From assembly GCA_910584085.1 (NCBI GenBank), contig CAJTZY010000003.1, forward strand, positions 1 through 64,000: a stretch of DNA of 64,000 nucleotides, given 5' to 3'. The position numbers and the translations under genes were made by a program. The stretch is from an uncultured Bacilli bacterium (GTDB taxonomy: Bacteria; Bacillota_I; Bacilli_A; RF39; UBA660). Positions within the stretch are counted from its first letter, which is position 1; every line of letters starts with the position of its first letter. Positions 28,801 through 36,635 of this stretch are shown piece by piece. The notes beneath the pieces are model-generated. The model was not told where the DNA came from, ran no database searches, and was given only the letters and a program-made list of their open reading frames with translations.

Positions 28801-29485
28801 AGAAAATGGTTCAATTAGTTTAAACGATGGGTTAAATGAGGCAATAGGTAAATTAAAAAATTCTATAAGTGGTATAAATTTTACTGATTCTTTAACAAAT
28901 TTAAATGTGTTAAAAGAGGGAAATAATAGTGCAATAAGTAAATTAGAACAAGCAAATAGTGAAATTGAACCAATTTATACTAAGTATGATTTATCAAACA
29001 TTGAAATAGCTAATATAAGTGAACAGAGTCTCTTAGCAGTAAAGAAAACTTATGAAAGTAATTTATCACTAATTGCTTTATTAAGTAAAAATAATGAAGC
29101 CATTGATAGTACAATATCAACACTTACAAATATTCCTACACTTATAAATAGTCTTAGTAATGGATTAGAAGAATTAAAAAATGGTTCAAGTATGATTTCA
29201 TCAAACTTAACTAAATTAAGAATTGGTGTAGATGAATTGTATAATGGGATGCAAAGCTTAAATGCTGGTATAATAAAAATAAATGATGGAACTAAAAAAC
29301 TAAGTAGTGGCATTAGTGAATTTAGTAATAAAGGAATAAACACTTTATATAATTATTCATTAAACATAAGTAGTTACAGTAATAAAGCAGAAGCACTTAT
29401 AAATTTAAGTAATAATTATAAAGGTTATACATCACAACTTGCAGATTCTACATTATTTATTTCAATGATAAAGTCTGCTAAATAA
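25859..29485 (+). CDS. MMPL/RND-family transporter fused to a secreted coiled-coil domain
   Basis: A 1208-residue protein. Residues 1-680 are an MMPL-type transporter: two repeats, each with a large extracytoplasmic loop and a block of helices (LQLGVTTDFSIFLYHKYE and TIQLGATIDYAILMSTKY as the matching helix motifs). At residue 689 a second signal-like sequence begins (MKKSLKLLIIAIL to SSSFA), followed by a roughly 500-residue extracellular region. That region ends in repeats of the type LxxGSSMISSNLTKLRIGVDEL, like YhgE/Pip-type coiled coils. An AGGAGG at 27907-27912 lies before ATG 27923, so the C-terminal part may also be made separately. Function is probably lipid or lipopeptide export. 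Confidence 0.88.
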   Translation: MKKIREFITNHSLLIVIISILLMAPALIGYVNTRINYDILVYLPEDIETIKGENILTDEFGLGAYAFVMVDNMSNYDILKLEDEIKNIDDVNIAVSLADILDTSIPYEILPDEIKDKLYKDNETIIMVTFNGGTSEDSTIEAIDKLREVVGDSTKISSMTAMVLDTMNLSDQEIVAYVLIAVIFCLIVLLIATDSYLIPLFLLSNIGIAILYNLGSNIFLGQISYITKAITAILQLGVTTDFSIFLYHKYELYKSEDSDKKIAMGKAIKDTFKSVIGSSLTTVAGFLALCSMDLTLGRDIGIVMAKGVVCGLICVLTLFPSLLLVFDKLIEKTKHKSIFPKFKGIQKFSIKHHILILIIFVVLMIPAYIGNSNYKVYYKLDESLPDDLAFNIANTELAEKFNIVSPEIILIDKDIKSNDIIELTDELKNIEGIDLVLTPASILDFGLPEFMIPDSLMNIMNNNKYQLIILNSTYEIASDELNKQVGIIKDIVNKYDKNGLVAGEGPLMKDLVEIADHDFKMVNYTSIIVIFVIMLFVLKSIGLPVILIFSIEFAIFINMAVAYYTGVELPFIASIVVGTIQLGATIDYAILMSTKYLEERKYEKDKYKAIENTLSVTVPSIIVSSLCFFAATIGVAVYTKIDMIGAICELLSRGSIISMLVVVLILPSLLLVFDKIIMKTTMIGGKNKMKKSLKLLIIAILIIPSSSFALTKKETVYSNLDYYGKVNNTMVTNHIYNSETTTLEDETELTNILNINGKEKFELNENKLSWNAIGNDIFYRGSATKVLPIETTVTYYLNNKKMDIKDMIGKSGKVKIVLNFKNNISNLTKINNKLETLYTPFVVTVGTILDINSTNINVTNGKVINTGTRNMVVGLSSPGIYESMHIESLKGLDEITISYDTTKFNLNNIYIVSTPKLLEESDLEIFDKMDSLTQSVNSLKSNMGLIESSVKELESGISTIGSGSDNITTNLKTVLDSLKLIENGSISLNDGLNEAIGKLKNSISGINFTDSLTNLNVLKEGNNSAISKLEQANSEIEPIYTKYDLSNIEIANISEQSLLAVKKTYESNLSLIALLSKNNEAIDSTISTLTNIPTLINSLSNGLEELKNGSSMISSNLTKLRIGVDELYNGMQSLNAGIIKINDGTKKLSSGISEFSNKGINTLYNYSLNISSYSNKAEALINLSNNYKGYTSQLADSTLFISMIKSAK

Positions 29486-29510
29486 AGGGAAACTTAATCC
29501 CTTTTTATTT
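29483..29510 (+). terminator. Rho-independent terminator
   Basis: TAAAGGGA / TCCCTTTTTA hairpin overlapping the MMPL gene stop. Confidence 0.85.
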
Positions 29511-29579
29511 ATTATAAAATTTTTTATTTCTTTTTAATTATTTTTTAATATATACATATTATTAATTGAGGAGAGATTT

Positions 29580-30659
29580 ATGAAAAGGAAAATTTTAATA
29601 TTTTTTATAACCCTTTTATTAGGAATTACTTGTGTTAAAGCCGCCAGCATTGATTATTTAAATGTATCTGATGAAAAAGATTTAGAAGCTTGTTTTAATA
29701 GAGATAATTTATGTAAACTTACAGCAGATATCGCACTTACTTCATCTAAAAGTATAAGTAATCAAGTGGTTCTTGATTTAAATGGGCATGTAATCGCACC
29801 TGATGCGAAGTTAAATTTATCAACGGGATTAATATCTGTTGAAAGGGGTGGGAAACTTACAATAGATGATTCCAAGGGAAATGGAAAAATAACTTCCGGA
29901 AACAATATTTATGCTGCAATTCAGATGCTTACTAAAAGTGATACAGGTAATACACCAGCAGAGTTAGTAGTTAATAATGGAACACTTGAAGGGTATTACT
30001 ATGGAATAACAGGAAACGGAACTAGAGATAATACTAAAATTACAATAAATGGTGGTACCATAAAAACATTAAATGATGATAGTGCAGGTATTTTCGAACC
30101 ACAAACAGGAGAAATAATTGTTAATGGTGGATCCATTCAAGGTGGAACAGGAATTGAGATAAGGGCAGGTAGCTTAACCGTAAATGGGGGAACTATAAAG
30201 GGAACTTCAGTATTTACAAAAACTCCTAATGGAAGTGGAACAACAACAAATGGTGTTGGAATTACAGTAGCTCAACATGTTACTAAAAAACCAATAAATG
30301 TTAATATAAAAAATGGAGATATAAGTGGTCAATATGCATTCTATGAATGGAATCCACAAAAGAGTACCAAGGAAGAATTAAGTAAAATAAGTCTATCAAT
30401 AAATGGTGGTGACTTTAAAACAACATTAACTGATGGGCTTGCCGTTTATAGTGAAGATTTTACAGGATTTATTCATGGAGGTAAATTCAATTCAGATGTT
30501 TCAAAATATCTAGCTAGTGGAGCTCAAACAACAGCAAAAATAATAGATGGGGTGCAAACTGAAAAAAAAGGACATGGAATGCTTTATGGAATAATTATTG
30601 CTATTACATTTGTGGCTTGCTACCTACTATATAGACAATATAAATTTAAATTAAAATAG
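29580..30659 (+). CDS. Surface protein with repeated beta-helix-like segments and C-terminal anchor
   Basis: A 359-residue secreted protein. The signal peptide is about residues 1-22 (ends VKAAS). The body has repeated VNNGTLEGY, INGGTIKT, VNGGSIQGG, VNGGTIKGT and INGGDFKT units, which predict a right-handed beta-helix. The C-terminus has one membrane segment (MLYGIIIAITFVACYLLY) and a basic tail, with no LPXTG motif, so it is anchored by the helix. Single gene between two terminators with GAGGAGA ribosome site. Probable role in adhesion or glycan binding; not proven. Confidence 0.8.
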   Translation: MKRKILIFFITLLLGITCVKAASIDYLNVSDEKDLEACFNRDNLCKLTADIALTSSKSISNQVVLDLNGHVIAPDAKLNLSTGLISVERGGKLTIDDSKGNGKITSGNNIYAAIQMLTKSDTGNTPAELVVNNGTLEGYYYGITGNGTRDNTKITINGGTIKTLNDDSAGIFEPQTGEIIVNGGSIQGGTGIEIRAGSLTVNGGTIKGTSVFTKTPNGSGTTTNGVGITVAQHVTKKPINVNIKNGDISGQYAFYEWNPQKSTKEELSKISLSINGGDFKTTLTDGLAVYSEDFTGFIHGGKFNSDVSKYLASGAQTTAKIIDGVQTEKKGHGMLYGIIIAITFVACYLLYRQYKFKLK

Positions 30660-30672
30660 TAAATAAAAAATT

Positions 30673-30696
30673 AAAATAGAGCAATCTATTTTTTTT
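30673..30696 (+). terminator. Rho-independent terminator
   Basis: AAAATAGA / TCTATTTT hairpin with GCAA loop and T run, shortly after the surface protein gene. Confidence 0.85.
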
Positions 30697-30797
30697 CTTT
30701 TAAAATGTATAGACAAATTAGGTATTTATGATACAATAGAATTATTATTAATATAGTAATTTAACAATATTATAAATTTTAAAATGGGAGGAAAATT

Positions 30798-31199
30798 ATG
30801 AGTAAAGTTTATTTTACAAAAGAAATTACAGAAAATAGTTTAATAAGAATATATGAAGCAGTAGGTAAAAATTTAGAGGGAAAAGTAGCAGTAAAAATTT
30901 CAACTGGAGAACCTGGAGGACATAACTTTTTAAATCCAAATTTAATTAAAGGATTAGTTCAAAAGTTAAACGGAACAATAGTTGAATGTAATACAGCATA
31001 TCAAGGAAGAAGAAATACAACTGATGAATATTTAAAGGTAGTAGATAAGGCCTGTATAGATTTAATATATGATTCAAAAGATTCAGGAAGAGATCATTTT
31101 GTAGAAAGAGTCGAAAGACAAAATGGGACACATATAATTGACTATGCTGAAAACATTGGTATAGGAACAACTAATTATGAATTAATTACATTAGATTAA
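30798..31199 (+). pseudogene. DUF362-family protein with large in-frame internal deletion
   Basis: The first 76 residues (MSKVYFTKEI, KVAVKISTGEPGGHNFLNP, VECNTAYQGRRNTTDE) match the N-terminus of DUF362 proteins. The last 50 (ACIDLIYDSKDSGRDHFVERVE, IGIGTTNYELITLD) match the C-terminal end of the same family. From memory of the family (about 320-370 residues), some 190-200 middle residues, including the GH-rich and cysteine region, are missing, and the join after YLKVVD is in frame. The gene has a normal ribosome site (GGGAGGA). The product is either a non-functional relic or a miniaturised protein. Confidence 0.8.
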
Positions 31200-31228
31200 A
31201 AAAATCAAACAAAAATAAAAAATTTTTC

Positions 31229-31257
31229 TTGAAAAAATTTAAAAAAAGTTTTATAAT
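31229..31257 (+). promoter_or_regulatory. Promoter upstream of the MATE leader
   Basis: TTGAAA (31229-31234), 17-base spacer, TATAAT (31252-31257). It precedes a leader of about 70 bases and a terminator. Confidence 0.75.
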
Positions 31258-31302
31258 TAATTAGTCGACCAGCTTATGGAATAAAATAATATTAATAATC
31301 CT

Positions 31303-31339
31303 AATGCGTATAATGTCAAATTATATGCATTATTTTTTT
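31303..31339 (+). terminator. Leader terminator (attenuator) before the MATE-kinase gene
   Basis: AATGCGTATAAT / ATTATATGCATT, 12 bp with one G-U, followed by A and T7, 45 bases before the start codon. Since a strong promoter lies at 31229-31257, transcripts would stop here unless anti-terminated. Confidence 0.7.
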
Positions 31340-31384
31340 GCAAAAAAAAGTTGGTTTTAGATTTTCAAAGTAGGAGGATGAAAA

Positions 31385-33364
31385 ATGGAAAATCAAGAAA
31401 ATAATAAATATTTAGGACAAGAAAAAATATCAAAATTACTGTTAAAATTTTCTATACCTTGCATATTATCTTTACTTATAAGTTCTCTATACAATATAGT
31501 AGATCAAATATTTATAGGTAATAGTGAACTTGGATATTTAGGTAATGCCGCAACGACAGTAGTATTTCCAATTACAATTATAGCAGTAGCGTTTGCATGG
31601 TGTTTTGGTGATGGAACTGCTGCATTTTTATCACTATGTCAAGGTAGAAAAGATACAAAAAATGTGCATAAAGCAGTAGGTAATAGTATTTTAGTTACAC
31701 TCATAATAAGTATAATATTTGTAATTATAGGTTTCTTATTTATGGATAAAATATTATATTTATTTGGTGCTTCCGATACGTCAATTATACTTGCACGTGA
31801 TTACTTTAAAATAATACTCGCAGCAATCCCAGTTTATATGTTAGGTAATATGATGAATGCAGTAATACGTGCAGATGGCTCACCAGCGTTTTCAATGGCA
31901 TCAACACTCATTGGAGCAATAATTAATATCATATTAGATCCAATATTTATATTTGGACTTAAATGGGGAATAAAAGGAGCTGCATGGGCAACTATAATTG
32001 GACAAATAGCTTCATTCATTATTGCTATAATTTATTATTTTAGAAGTAAAACATTTAGATTAAAATTAGATAGTTTTAAAATAAATACTAAATTATTTAG
32101 TAATGTAATTAAGCTTGGGATATCAACATTCATAACCCAAATGTCAATTGTAATTATTTCATTAGTTTGTAATATTATGCTTGCAAGATATGGAGTAAAA
32201 TCTAAATATGGAGCAGATATCCCAATAGCTGTAATAGGAATATCTATGAAAGTTTTTACAATAGTAATAAACATAGTAGTTGGATTAATCTTAGGCGCAC
32301 AACCAATACTTGGATATAATTATGGTTCAAATAACTATGACAGAGTTAAAAAGACATTAAAAAAAGTTTTACAAATAACTGTTATAGTGGGAATAGTAGC
32401 CACATTAATATTTGAACTATGCCCACAAATTGTTATTAAAATGTTTGGAACAGAATCAGATTTATATATGGAATTTGCTACTATGACATTTAGAATTTTC
32501 TTAATGTTTATAATATTTACATGTATAATAAAAATGTCTTCAATTTTCTTTCAGGCAGTAGGTTCACCTTTAAAATCATCAATAGTTTCATTATCTAGAG
32601 ATATTGTATGCTTTGTACCACTTGTTATAATATTACCAAATTATATGGGTATAAAGGGTATTTTATATGCTGCCCCTGTTGCAGATTTTGTGGGTATAAT
32701 AATAACAATTATTTTAATTATTAATTTCTTTAAACATTTAGACAGTAAAAAAGAATTAGTAAATGATAGTGATGCTGTAATAAAGAAATCAAGTAGTGGA
32801 GTTATTATAACCATATCAAGAGAACATGGCTCACAAGGTAAATATATTGGTGAATTAGTCGCTAAAAAATTAGGTATTCCTTATTATTATAAAGAGGTAA
32901 CCGCACTTGTAGCAAGTAAAAGCGGATTAGATAAAGAATTTGTATCTAAGTTAAATGATAGTTCTAATATATTACATGATTTATATTTAACAACAACACC
33001 CATAAAATATGCTATAGAGGCACAAGAAAAGGTAATAAAAGAAATTGCTCAAAATGGATCCTGTGTAATAGTAGGTCGTGCAGCTGATTATGTATTAAAA
33101 GATAAAGAGAATTTAGTTAAAATATTTATTTACGCACCAAAAGATTATCGTATAACTAAAGTAATGGAAATGTATAATGATAATAAGGTAAGTGCTAAAA
33201 AGAATATAGAAAAATCGGATAAAGCAAGAAGAAGCTATTACTCTATTATTTCGGGTAAAGAATGGGGTAATAAAGAAAATTATGATTTATGTATAGATTC
33301 TAAATTAGGTACAGAGAAGACTGCAGACATAATTGTTGATTATATAAAGAATATTAATAAATAA
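31385..33364 (+). CDS. MATE-family exporter fused to a cytidylate-kinase-like domain
   Basis: A 659-residue fusion. Residues 1-455 are a 12-segment MATE transporter (PCILSLLISSLYNIVDQIFIG at the first helix; DPIFIFGLKWGIKGAAWAT and NYGSNNYDRV as landmarks). From about 475 there is a soluble Cytidylate_kin2-type P-loop domain: ITISREHGSQGKYIGELVAK, CVIVGRAADYVL, RRSYYSIISGKEWG. The P-loop region is degenerate compared with GxxGxGKS, as usual for this subfamily. MATE pumps export drugs or metabolites; the kinase part may couple export to a nucleotide or act as a sensor. Such fusions exist in other Bacillota but are functionally undefined. GGAGGATG ribosome site. Confidence 0.92.
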   Translation: MENQENNKYLGQEKISKLLLKFSIPCILSLLISSLYNIVDQIFIGNSELGYLGNAATTVVFPITIIAVAFAWCFGDGTAAFLSLCQGRKDTKNVHKAVGNSILVTLIISIIFVIIGFLFMDKILYLFGASDTSIILARDYFKIILAAIPVYMLGNMMNAVIRADGSPAFSMASTLIGAIINIILDPIFIFGLKWGIKGAAWATIIGQIASFIIAIIYYFRSKTFRLKLDSFKINTKLFSNVIKLGISTFITQMSIVIISLVCNIMLARYGVKSKYGADIPIAVIGISMKVFTIVINIVVGLILGAQPILGYNYGSNNYDRVKKTLKKVLQITVIVGIVATLIFELCPQIVIKMFGTESDLYMEFATMTFRIFLMFIIFTCIIKMSSIFFQAVGSPLKSSIVSLSRDIVCFVPLVIILPNYMGIKGILYAAPVADFVGIIITIILIINFFKHLDSKKELVNDSDAVIKKSSSGVIITISREHGSQGKYIGELVAKKLGIPYYYKEVTALVASKSGLDKEFVSKLNDSSNILHDLYLTTTPIKYAIEAQEKVIKEIAQNGSCVIVGRAADYVLKDKENLVKIFIYAPKDYRITKVMEMYNDNKVSAKKNIEKSDKARRSYYSIISGKEWGNKENYDLCIDSKLGTEKTADIIVDYIKNINK

Positions 33365-33384
33365 TAAATATTTTAATTATATAG

Positions 33385-33414
33385 AAACCTCTGAAAAATT
33401 CAGAGGTTTTATTA
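33385..33414. terminator. Bidirectional terminator
   Basis: AAACCTCTGAA / TTCAGAGGTTT hairpin followed by TATTAT on the plus strand. It separates the convergent MATE and collagen-like genes. Confidence 0.8.
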
Positions 33415-33450
33415 TACCAAATATTTTTATTGATTTTGTCAATATATAGA

Positions 33451-34425
33451 TTATTTATTAATTATTTCGGCTTTACATAAAGATACAAATGCAGGATTAC
33501 TATTATTGTTTCCCACTACTACAACCATACCATATTCACTTTTTAAAATAGTGCCTTGTGCAACAGTTTGACCTCCAGCATTAATGTCTACACCAGTAGT
33601 CCCGACTGGTAAATATGAACGACTTGCAGCCTCACAGTTAGAATCGCATCCAGTAGGTGTAGGAATAGGCGCTGGCAAATAAGTGATTGCATCATTATAT
33701 GTACTACTAGTTATTGTGATAGATGCTATTCTACATATAGATACTGCCTCTTCAGGTACACCTTGATTATTAACTAGTTGAAATAGTCCAGAATTTGGAT
33801 TATTATTTGGTCCAGGTAAAAGTGATCCAGGCCTTCCACTAGCATTATTACCACTTTCCATTGCTATAATTAAGTTATCATTTGGATATAAGGTAATAAT
33901 TTGTTGTATAATATTTCTCATTTGATCTACACATAAACAAGTTGTTGTATTCGCATTACTTCCGGTAGGTCCAGTAGGTCCAGTAGGTCCAGTAGGTCCG
34001 GTAGGTCCAGTAGGTCCGGTAGGTCCAGTAGGTCCAGTAGGTCCGGTAGGTCCAGTAGCTCCAGTAGCTCCAGTAGCTCCAGTAGGTCCGGTAGGTCCAG
34101 TAGCTCCAGTAGCTCCAGTAGGTCCAGTAGCTCCAGTAGGTCCGGTAGGTCCGGTAGGTCCAGTAGCTCCAGTAGGTCCAGTAGGTCCAGTAGGTCCAGT
34201 AGCTCCAGTAGCTCCAGTAGGTCCAGTAGCTCCAGTAGGTCCGGTAGGTCCGGTAGGTCCAGTAGCTCCAGTAGGTCCAGTAGGTCCAGTAGGTCCACCA
34301 GATGGTCCAGTAGGTCCAGTAGGCCCAGTAGGACCTATAATTTGACAACAATTAGGCTTGAGTTTATTATCCTTTTCTATTTTTTTTAAGGCTCTTTTAT
34401 ATAAACTATCATTATTACAATTCAT
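33451..34425 (-). CDS. Collagen-like Gly-X-Thr repeat surface protein (exosporium/BclA-like)
   Basis: A 324-residue protein. A short N-terminal region (about 1-30, with [13 protein letters not shown] and Cys-Cys) leads to about 40 collagen triplets GPT/GAT, then a C-terminal globular domain of about 150 residues with several cysteines and [20 protein letters not shown] at its start. No signal peptide. This is the design of BclA-type spore-surface filaments, whose C-terminal domain trimerises. ATG 34425 follows GAAAGGAG; a start at 34443 would include that site. On the minus strand, CATATAATA (34454-34446) fits either a TATAAT box or a mother-cell-type CATAnnnTA box. Confidence 0.88.
   Translation of the reverse strand: MNCNNDSLYKRALKKIEKDNKLKPNCCQIIGPTGPTGPTGPSGGPTGPTGPTGATGPTGPTGPTGATGPTGATGATGPTGPTGPTGATGPTGPTGPTGATGPTGATGATGPTGPTGATGATGATGPTGPTGPTGPTGPTGPTGPTGPTGPTGPTGSNANTTTCLCVDQMRNIIQQIITLYPNDNLIIAMESGNNASGRPGSLLPGPNNNPNSGLFQLVNNQGVPEEAVSICRIASITITSSTYNDAITYLPAPIPTPTGCDSNCEAASRSYLPVGTTGVDINAGGQTVAQGTILKSEYGMVVVVGNNNSNPAFVSLCKAEIINK
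33958..34338 (-). repeat. Collagen-triplet coding repeats (9- and 18-base units)
   Basis: Tandem nine-base units encoding GPT or GAT, arranged in larger blocks, with one irregular GPSGGPT near the N-terminal end. Such repeats change length easily by slippage. Confidence 0.95.
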
Positions 34426-34519
34426 AGATTTTACTCCTTTCAAACTATTATATGACGCATAATGTTATACACTAATAAAAAATGTTTAGTATTTAAATAT
34501 TTCTTTAAAAAAATATTTA

Positions 34520-34528
34520 TGCTATAAT
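34520..34528 (+). promoter_or_regulatory. Extended -10 promoter of the retron
   Basis: TGC followed by TATAAT. A transcript would begin at about 34535, inside the a1 repeat of the retron RNA, as expected for a retron ncRNA promoter. Confidence 0.7.
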
Positions 34529-34532
34529 TTAT

Positions 34533-34702
34533 TTGAGCAATAGTGTTTGGATAATTCCAGCTTTAGCGAGTCGTTAAAGTACATAAGTATTTGATTAAAT
34601 AATTGTAATACTACAAAGGACTATTCTACACGTTGTGTAGCCGCTTCGTTACACTTCGCTTTTAGTCCATTTCCATATTACAATATAATTAGTATTGCTT
34701 AA
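34533..34702 (+). ncRNA. Retron ncRNA (msr-msd)
   Basis: A 170-base untranslated region directly upstream of a retron-type RT. The ends pair: TTGAGCAATA (34533-34542, a1) with TATTGCTTAA (34693-34702, a2), 10 bp with one G-U. Between them, CTTTAGCG-AGT-CGTTAAAG (34561-34579) forms an msr hairpin. A long msd-like stem follows: TTGTAATA (34603-34610) / TATTACAA (34676-34683), GGACTA (34618-34623) / TAGTCC (34663-34668), and CTACAC-GTT-GTGTAG (34626-34640). Candidate branching guanosines are G34560 or G34566, near AGC motifs. The layout matches known retrons; the exact msDNA ends are not determined. Confidence 0.85.
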
Positions 34703-34716
34703 AGGAGGTAATAAAA

Positions 34717-35667
34717 ATGTGGAAGTATATAACAAAAAAAGATTGTACCGAATTTTTATTATCTCTAAATTTAATTGATAATAAACTAAGTGATAAAGAA
34801 AAGGTAAAATTACTTTATTCAATTAGTAATAATATAGAAAATAATTACAAAATTCATAAAATAAAGAAACATAATGGAAAATTTAGAACTATTCATGAGC
34901 CTAGTTATTTGCTTAAATCTGTTCAAAGAAAAATATTAAATAATATTTTAAATAATAAATCAATATCTAAATATGCCAAGGCATATCACAAAGGAATAAG
35001 TCTTAAAGATAATGCATTACCACATTTAAGTAAAAAAATAGTTCTCAAATTAGATATTAAAAATTTTTTTGATAGTGTTAACTTTGTAGATATTTATAAT
35101 ACCTGTTTTGGAATAGAATATTTTCCAAAAACTATTGGGATGCTTTTAACTCATCTTTGTACATATTATGATTATCTTCCTCAAGGCGCACCCACCTCAT
35201 CATATATTTCTAATTTAGTTATGAAAGAATTCGATGAAGAAATAGGTGAATATTGTGATAGTTTAAATATATCATATACTAGGTATTCTGATGATATGAC
35301 ATTTTCTGGAGATTTTAACACGAGTGAAATTATAAAAAAAGTAAGAACTATGTTACATAAACTAGGACTTGAATTAAATAATGAAAAAATAAGTGTTATT
35401 AAATATGGTAATAGGCAAAGTGTAACGGGGATAAATGTAAATGAAAAAATACAAGTTCAGATAGATTATAGAAAAAAGATAAGACAAGAGATATATTTTA
35501 TAAGAAAATATGGAATAGAGTCACATTTAAAATATATAAATTATGTTGATAGTAAAGAGACCTATTTAACTAGTTTAATTGGAAAAGTAAATTATGTATT
35601 ACAAATAAATAATAGTGATAAAGAATTTTTAGAATATAAAAAATATTTAAAGGAGTTATATAAATGA
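34717..35667 (+). CDS. Retron reverse transcriptase
   Basis: A 316-residue RT that makes msDNA from the upstream ncRNA. Motif A is KLDIKNFFDS (Asp113), motif B LPQGAPTSSYISN, and the catalytic YSDD is at 190-193. The retron signatures NAxxH (NALPH, 99-103) and VTG (236-238) are both present, distinguishing it from group II intron and DGR enzymes. Length is in the usual range of 300-330. AAAGGAGG ribosome site with seven bases to ATG. Its stop overlaps the next start by four bases. Retrons are anti-phage systems in which RT-msDNA restrains an effector. Confidence 0.95.
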   Translation: MWKYITKKDCTEFLLSLNLIDNKLSDKEKVKLLYSISNNIENNYKIHKIKKHNGKFRTIHEPSYLLKSVQRKILNNILNNKSISKYAKAYHKGISLKDNALPHLSKKIVLKLDIKNFFDSVNFVDIYNTCFGIEYFPKTIGMLLTHLCTYYDYLPQGAPTSSYISNLVMKEFDEEIGEYCDSLNISYTRYSDDMTFSGDFNTSEIIKKVRTMLHKLGLELNNEKISVIKYGNRQSVTGINVNEKIQVQIDYRKKIRQEIYFIRKYGIESHLKYINYVDSKETYLTSLIGKVNYVLQINNSDKEFLEYKKYLKELYK

Positions 35668-36080
35668 AAAAAATAGTTATTGCAGGAAGTGCAAAATTAC
35701 AAAGTGATATAGAATATTTTAAAGAACATTTTGAAAATAAAGGTTATATTATCTTAGACTATCCCCAAAAAATAGATGAATCTAAATTTATGGAAATATA
35801 TCCAAATGTGCATAAAAATTTTTTTGAGTGTATAACAAAAACTGATATATTATTTATTATGAATGCTGACAAAAATGGTACTAATGGATATATTGGTGCG
35901 GAAACTTTTGCAGAATTAACATTTGGTTTAGCACAAAAATTAGTTTATAATAAGGATATTGAATTAGTTATACTAAAAATGCCAGGTAAAGAAGTTGCAT
36001 GTTATGATGAAATTAGTTTATGGCTTAAGCTTGGTTGGATAAAACTATATGAAGGAGATTATTATGAATTTAAGAAATGA
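35664..36080 (+). CDS. Nucleoside 2-deoxyribosyltransferase-like protein, candidate retron effector
   Basis: A 138-residue Rossmann-type protein. The start IVIAGSAKLQSDIEYFKEHF, the middle TDILFIMNADKNGTNGYIG and the acidic GAETFAELTFGLA (Glu80/Glu84) resemble the NDT/DUF4406-like fold. It overlaps the RT by ATGA, so it is translationally coupled. In type II retrons such as Ec86 the effector is an NDT-like enzyme; this one is shorter and lacks the DNA-binding domain found there. The inferred role is nucleotide or NAD depletion on phage sensing. It could also be an unrelated NDT enzyme. Confidence 0.78.
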   Translation: MKKIVIAGSAKLQSDIEYFKEHFENKGYIILDYPQKIDESKFMEIYPNVHKNFFECITKTDILFIMNADKNGTNGYIGAETFAELTFGLAQKLVYNKDIELVILKMPGKEVACYDEISLWLKLGWIKLYEGDYYEFKK

Positions 36081-36624
36081 AATAGAAAATTATATACCAT
36101 TTGATATCGAGGAGGAAAAAATTAAAGAACACTTATTAAAATGGATTGATGAATTTGATGATGTTTTAACTAGAAATAATGAATTTGGTCATTTTACATC
36201 ATCAGCATTCGTAGTAAACAAGGATAGAACTAGAATGCTTGCTGTATATCACAATATATATGATGCTTGGATTTTCCCAGGTGGTCATGCTGATGGAGAA
36301 GGGGATTTACTTTCTGTTGCAGTACGTGAAGTAGAAGAAGAAACAGGCGTAAAGCCCAAAATATTAGATAATTCAATTTTTGCAATTTCAGCCTCACCAA
36401 TAGTTGGTCATGTAAAAAGAGGAAAATATATTCCAGCGCACACACATTTAGATGTTATATATCTATTAGAAGCAGATGATAAAGAACAATTAACTTTTAG
36501 AAAAGATGAAAGCAAAGGTGTAAAGTGGATTACATTTGAAGAGGCAACTTCAAGTAATGTTGTTGATTTTATAAGACCTGTAAATAAAAGATTAATAAAA
36601 AAATTAGAATCATTAAAAAAATAA
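36064..36624 (+). CDS. NUDIX hydrolase overlapping the retron operon
   Basis: A 186-residue NUDIX protein with box GGHADGEGDLLSVAVREVEEETGV, in which the first Glu is one position off the consensus while REVEEETGV is intact. WIFPGGH precedes it. ATG 36064 follows GAAGGAG and lies 17 bases inside the NDT-like gene, so it is expressed with the retron. A NUDIX gene in a retron operon is not a standard component known to me. It may clean up products of the NDT-like effector, or be an ordinary neighbour. A terminator follows. Confidence 0.85.
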   Translation: MNLRNEIENYIPFDIEEEKIKEHLLKWIDEFDDVLTRNNEFGHFTSSAFVVNKDRTRMLAVYHNIYDAWIFPGGHADGEGDLLSVAVREVEEETGVKPKILDNSIFAISASPIVGHVKRGKYIPAHTHLDVIYLLEADDKEQLTFRKDESKGVKWITFEEATSSNVVDFIRPVNKRLIKKLESLKK

Positions 36625-36635
36625 AAGTTTTACTT

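Noticed and set aside
33958..34338. Direct repeats resembling a CRISPR array
   Set aside because: Repeats are nine bases long with no spacers and encode collagen triplets in frame. No cas genes are present.
33927..34351. Long minus-strand frames rich in Leu-Asp-Leu or Tyr-Trp-Thr repeats
   Set aside because: They are frame shadows of the collagen-triplet repeat; only the GPT/GAT frame has a start with ribosome site and non-repeat flanks.
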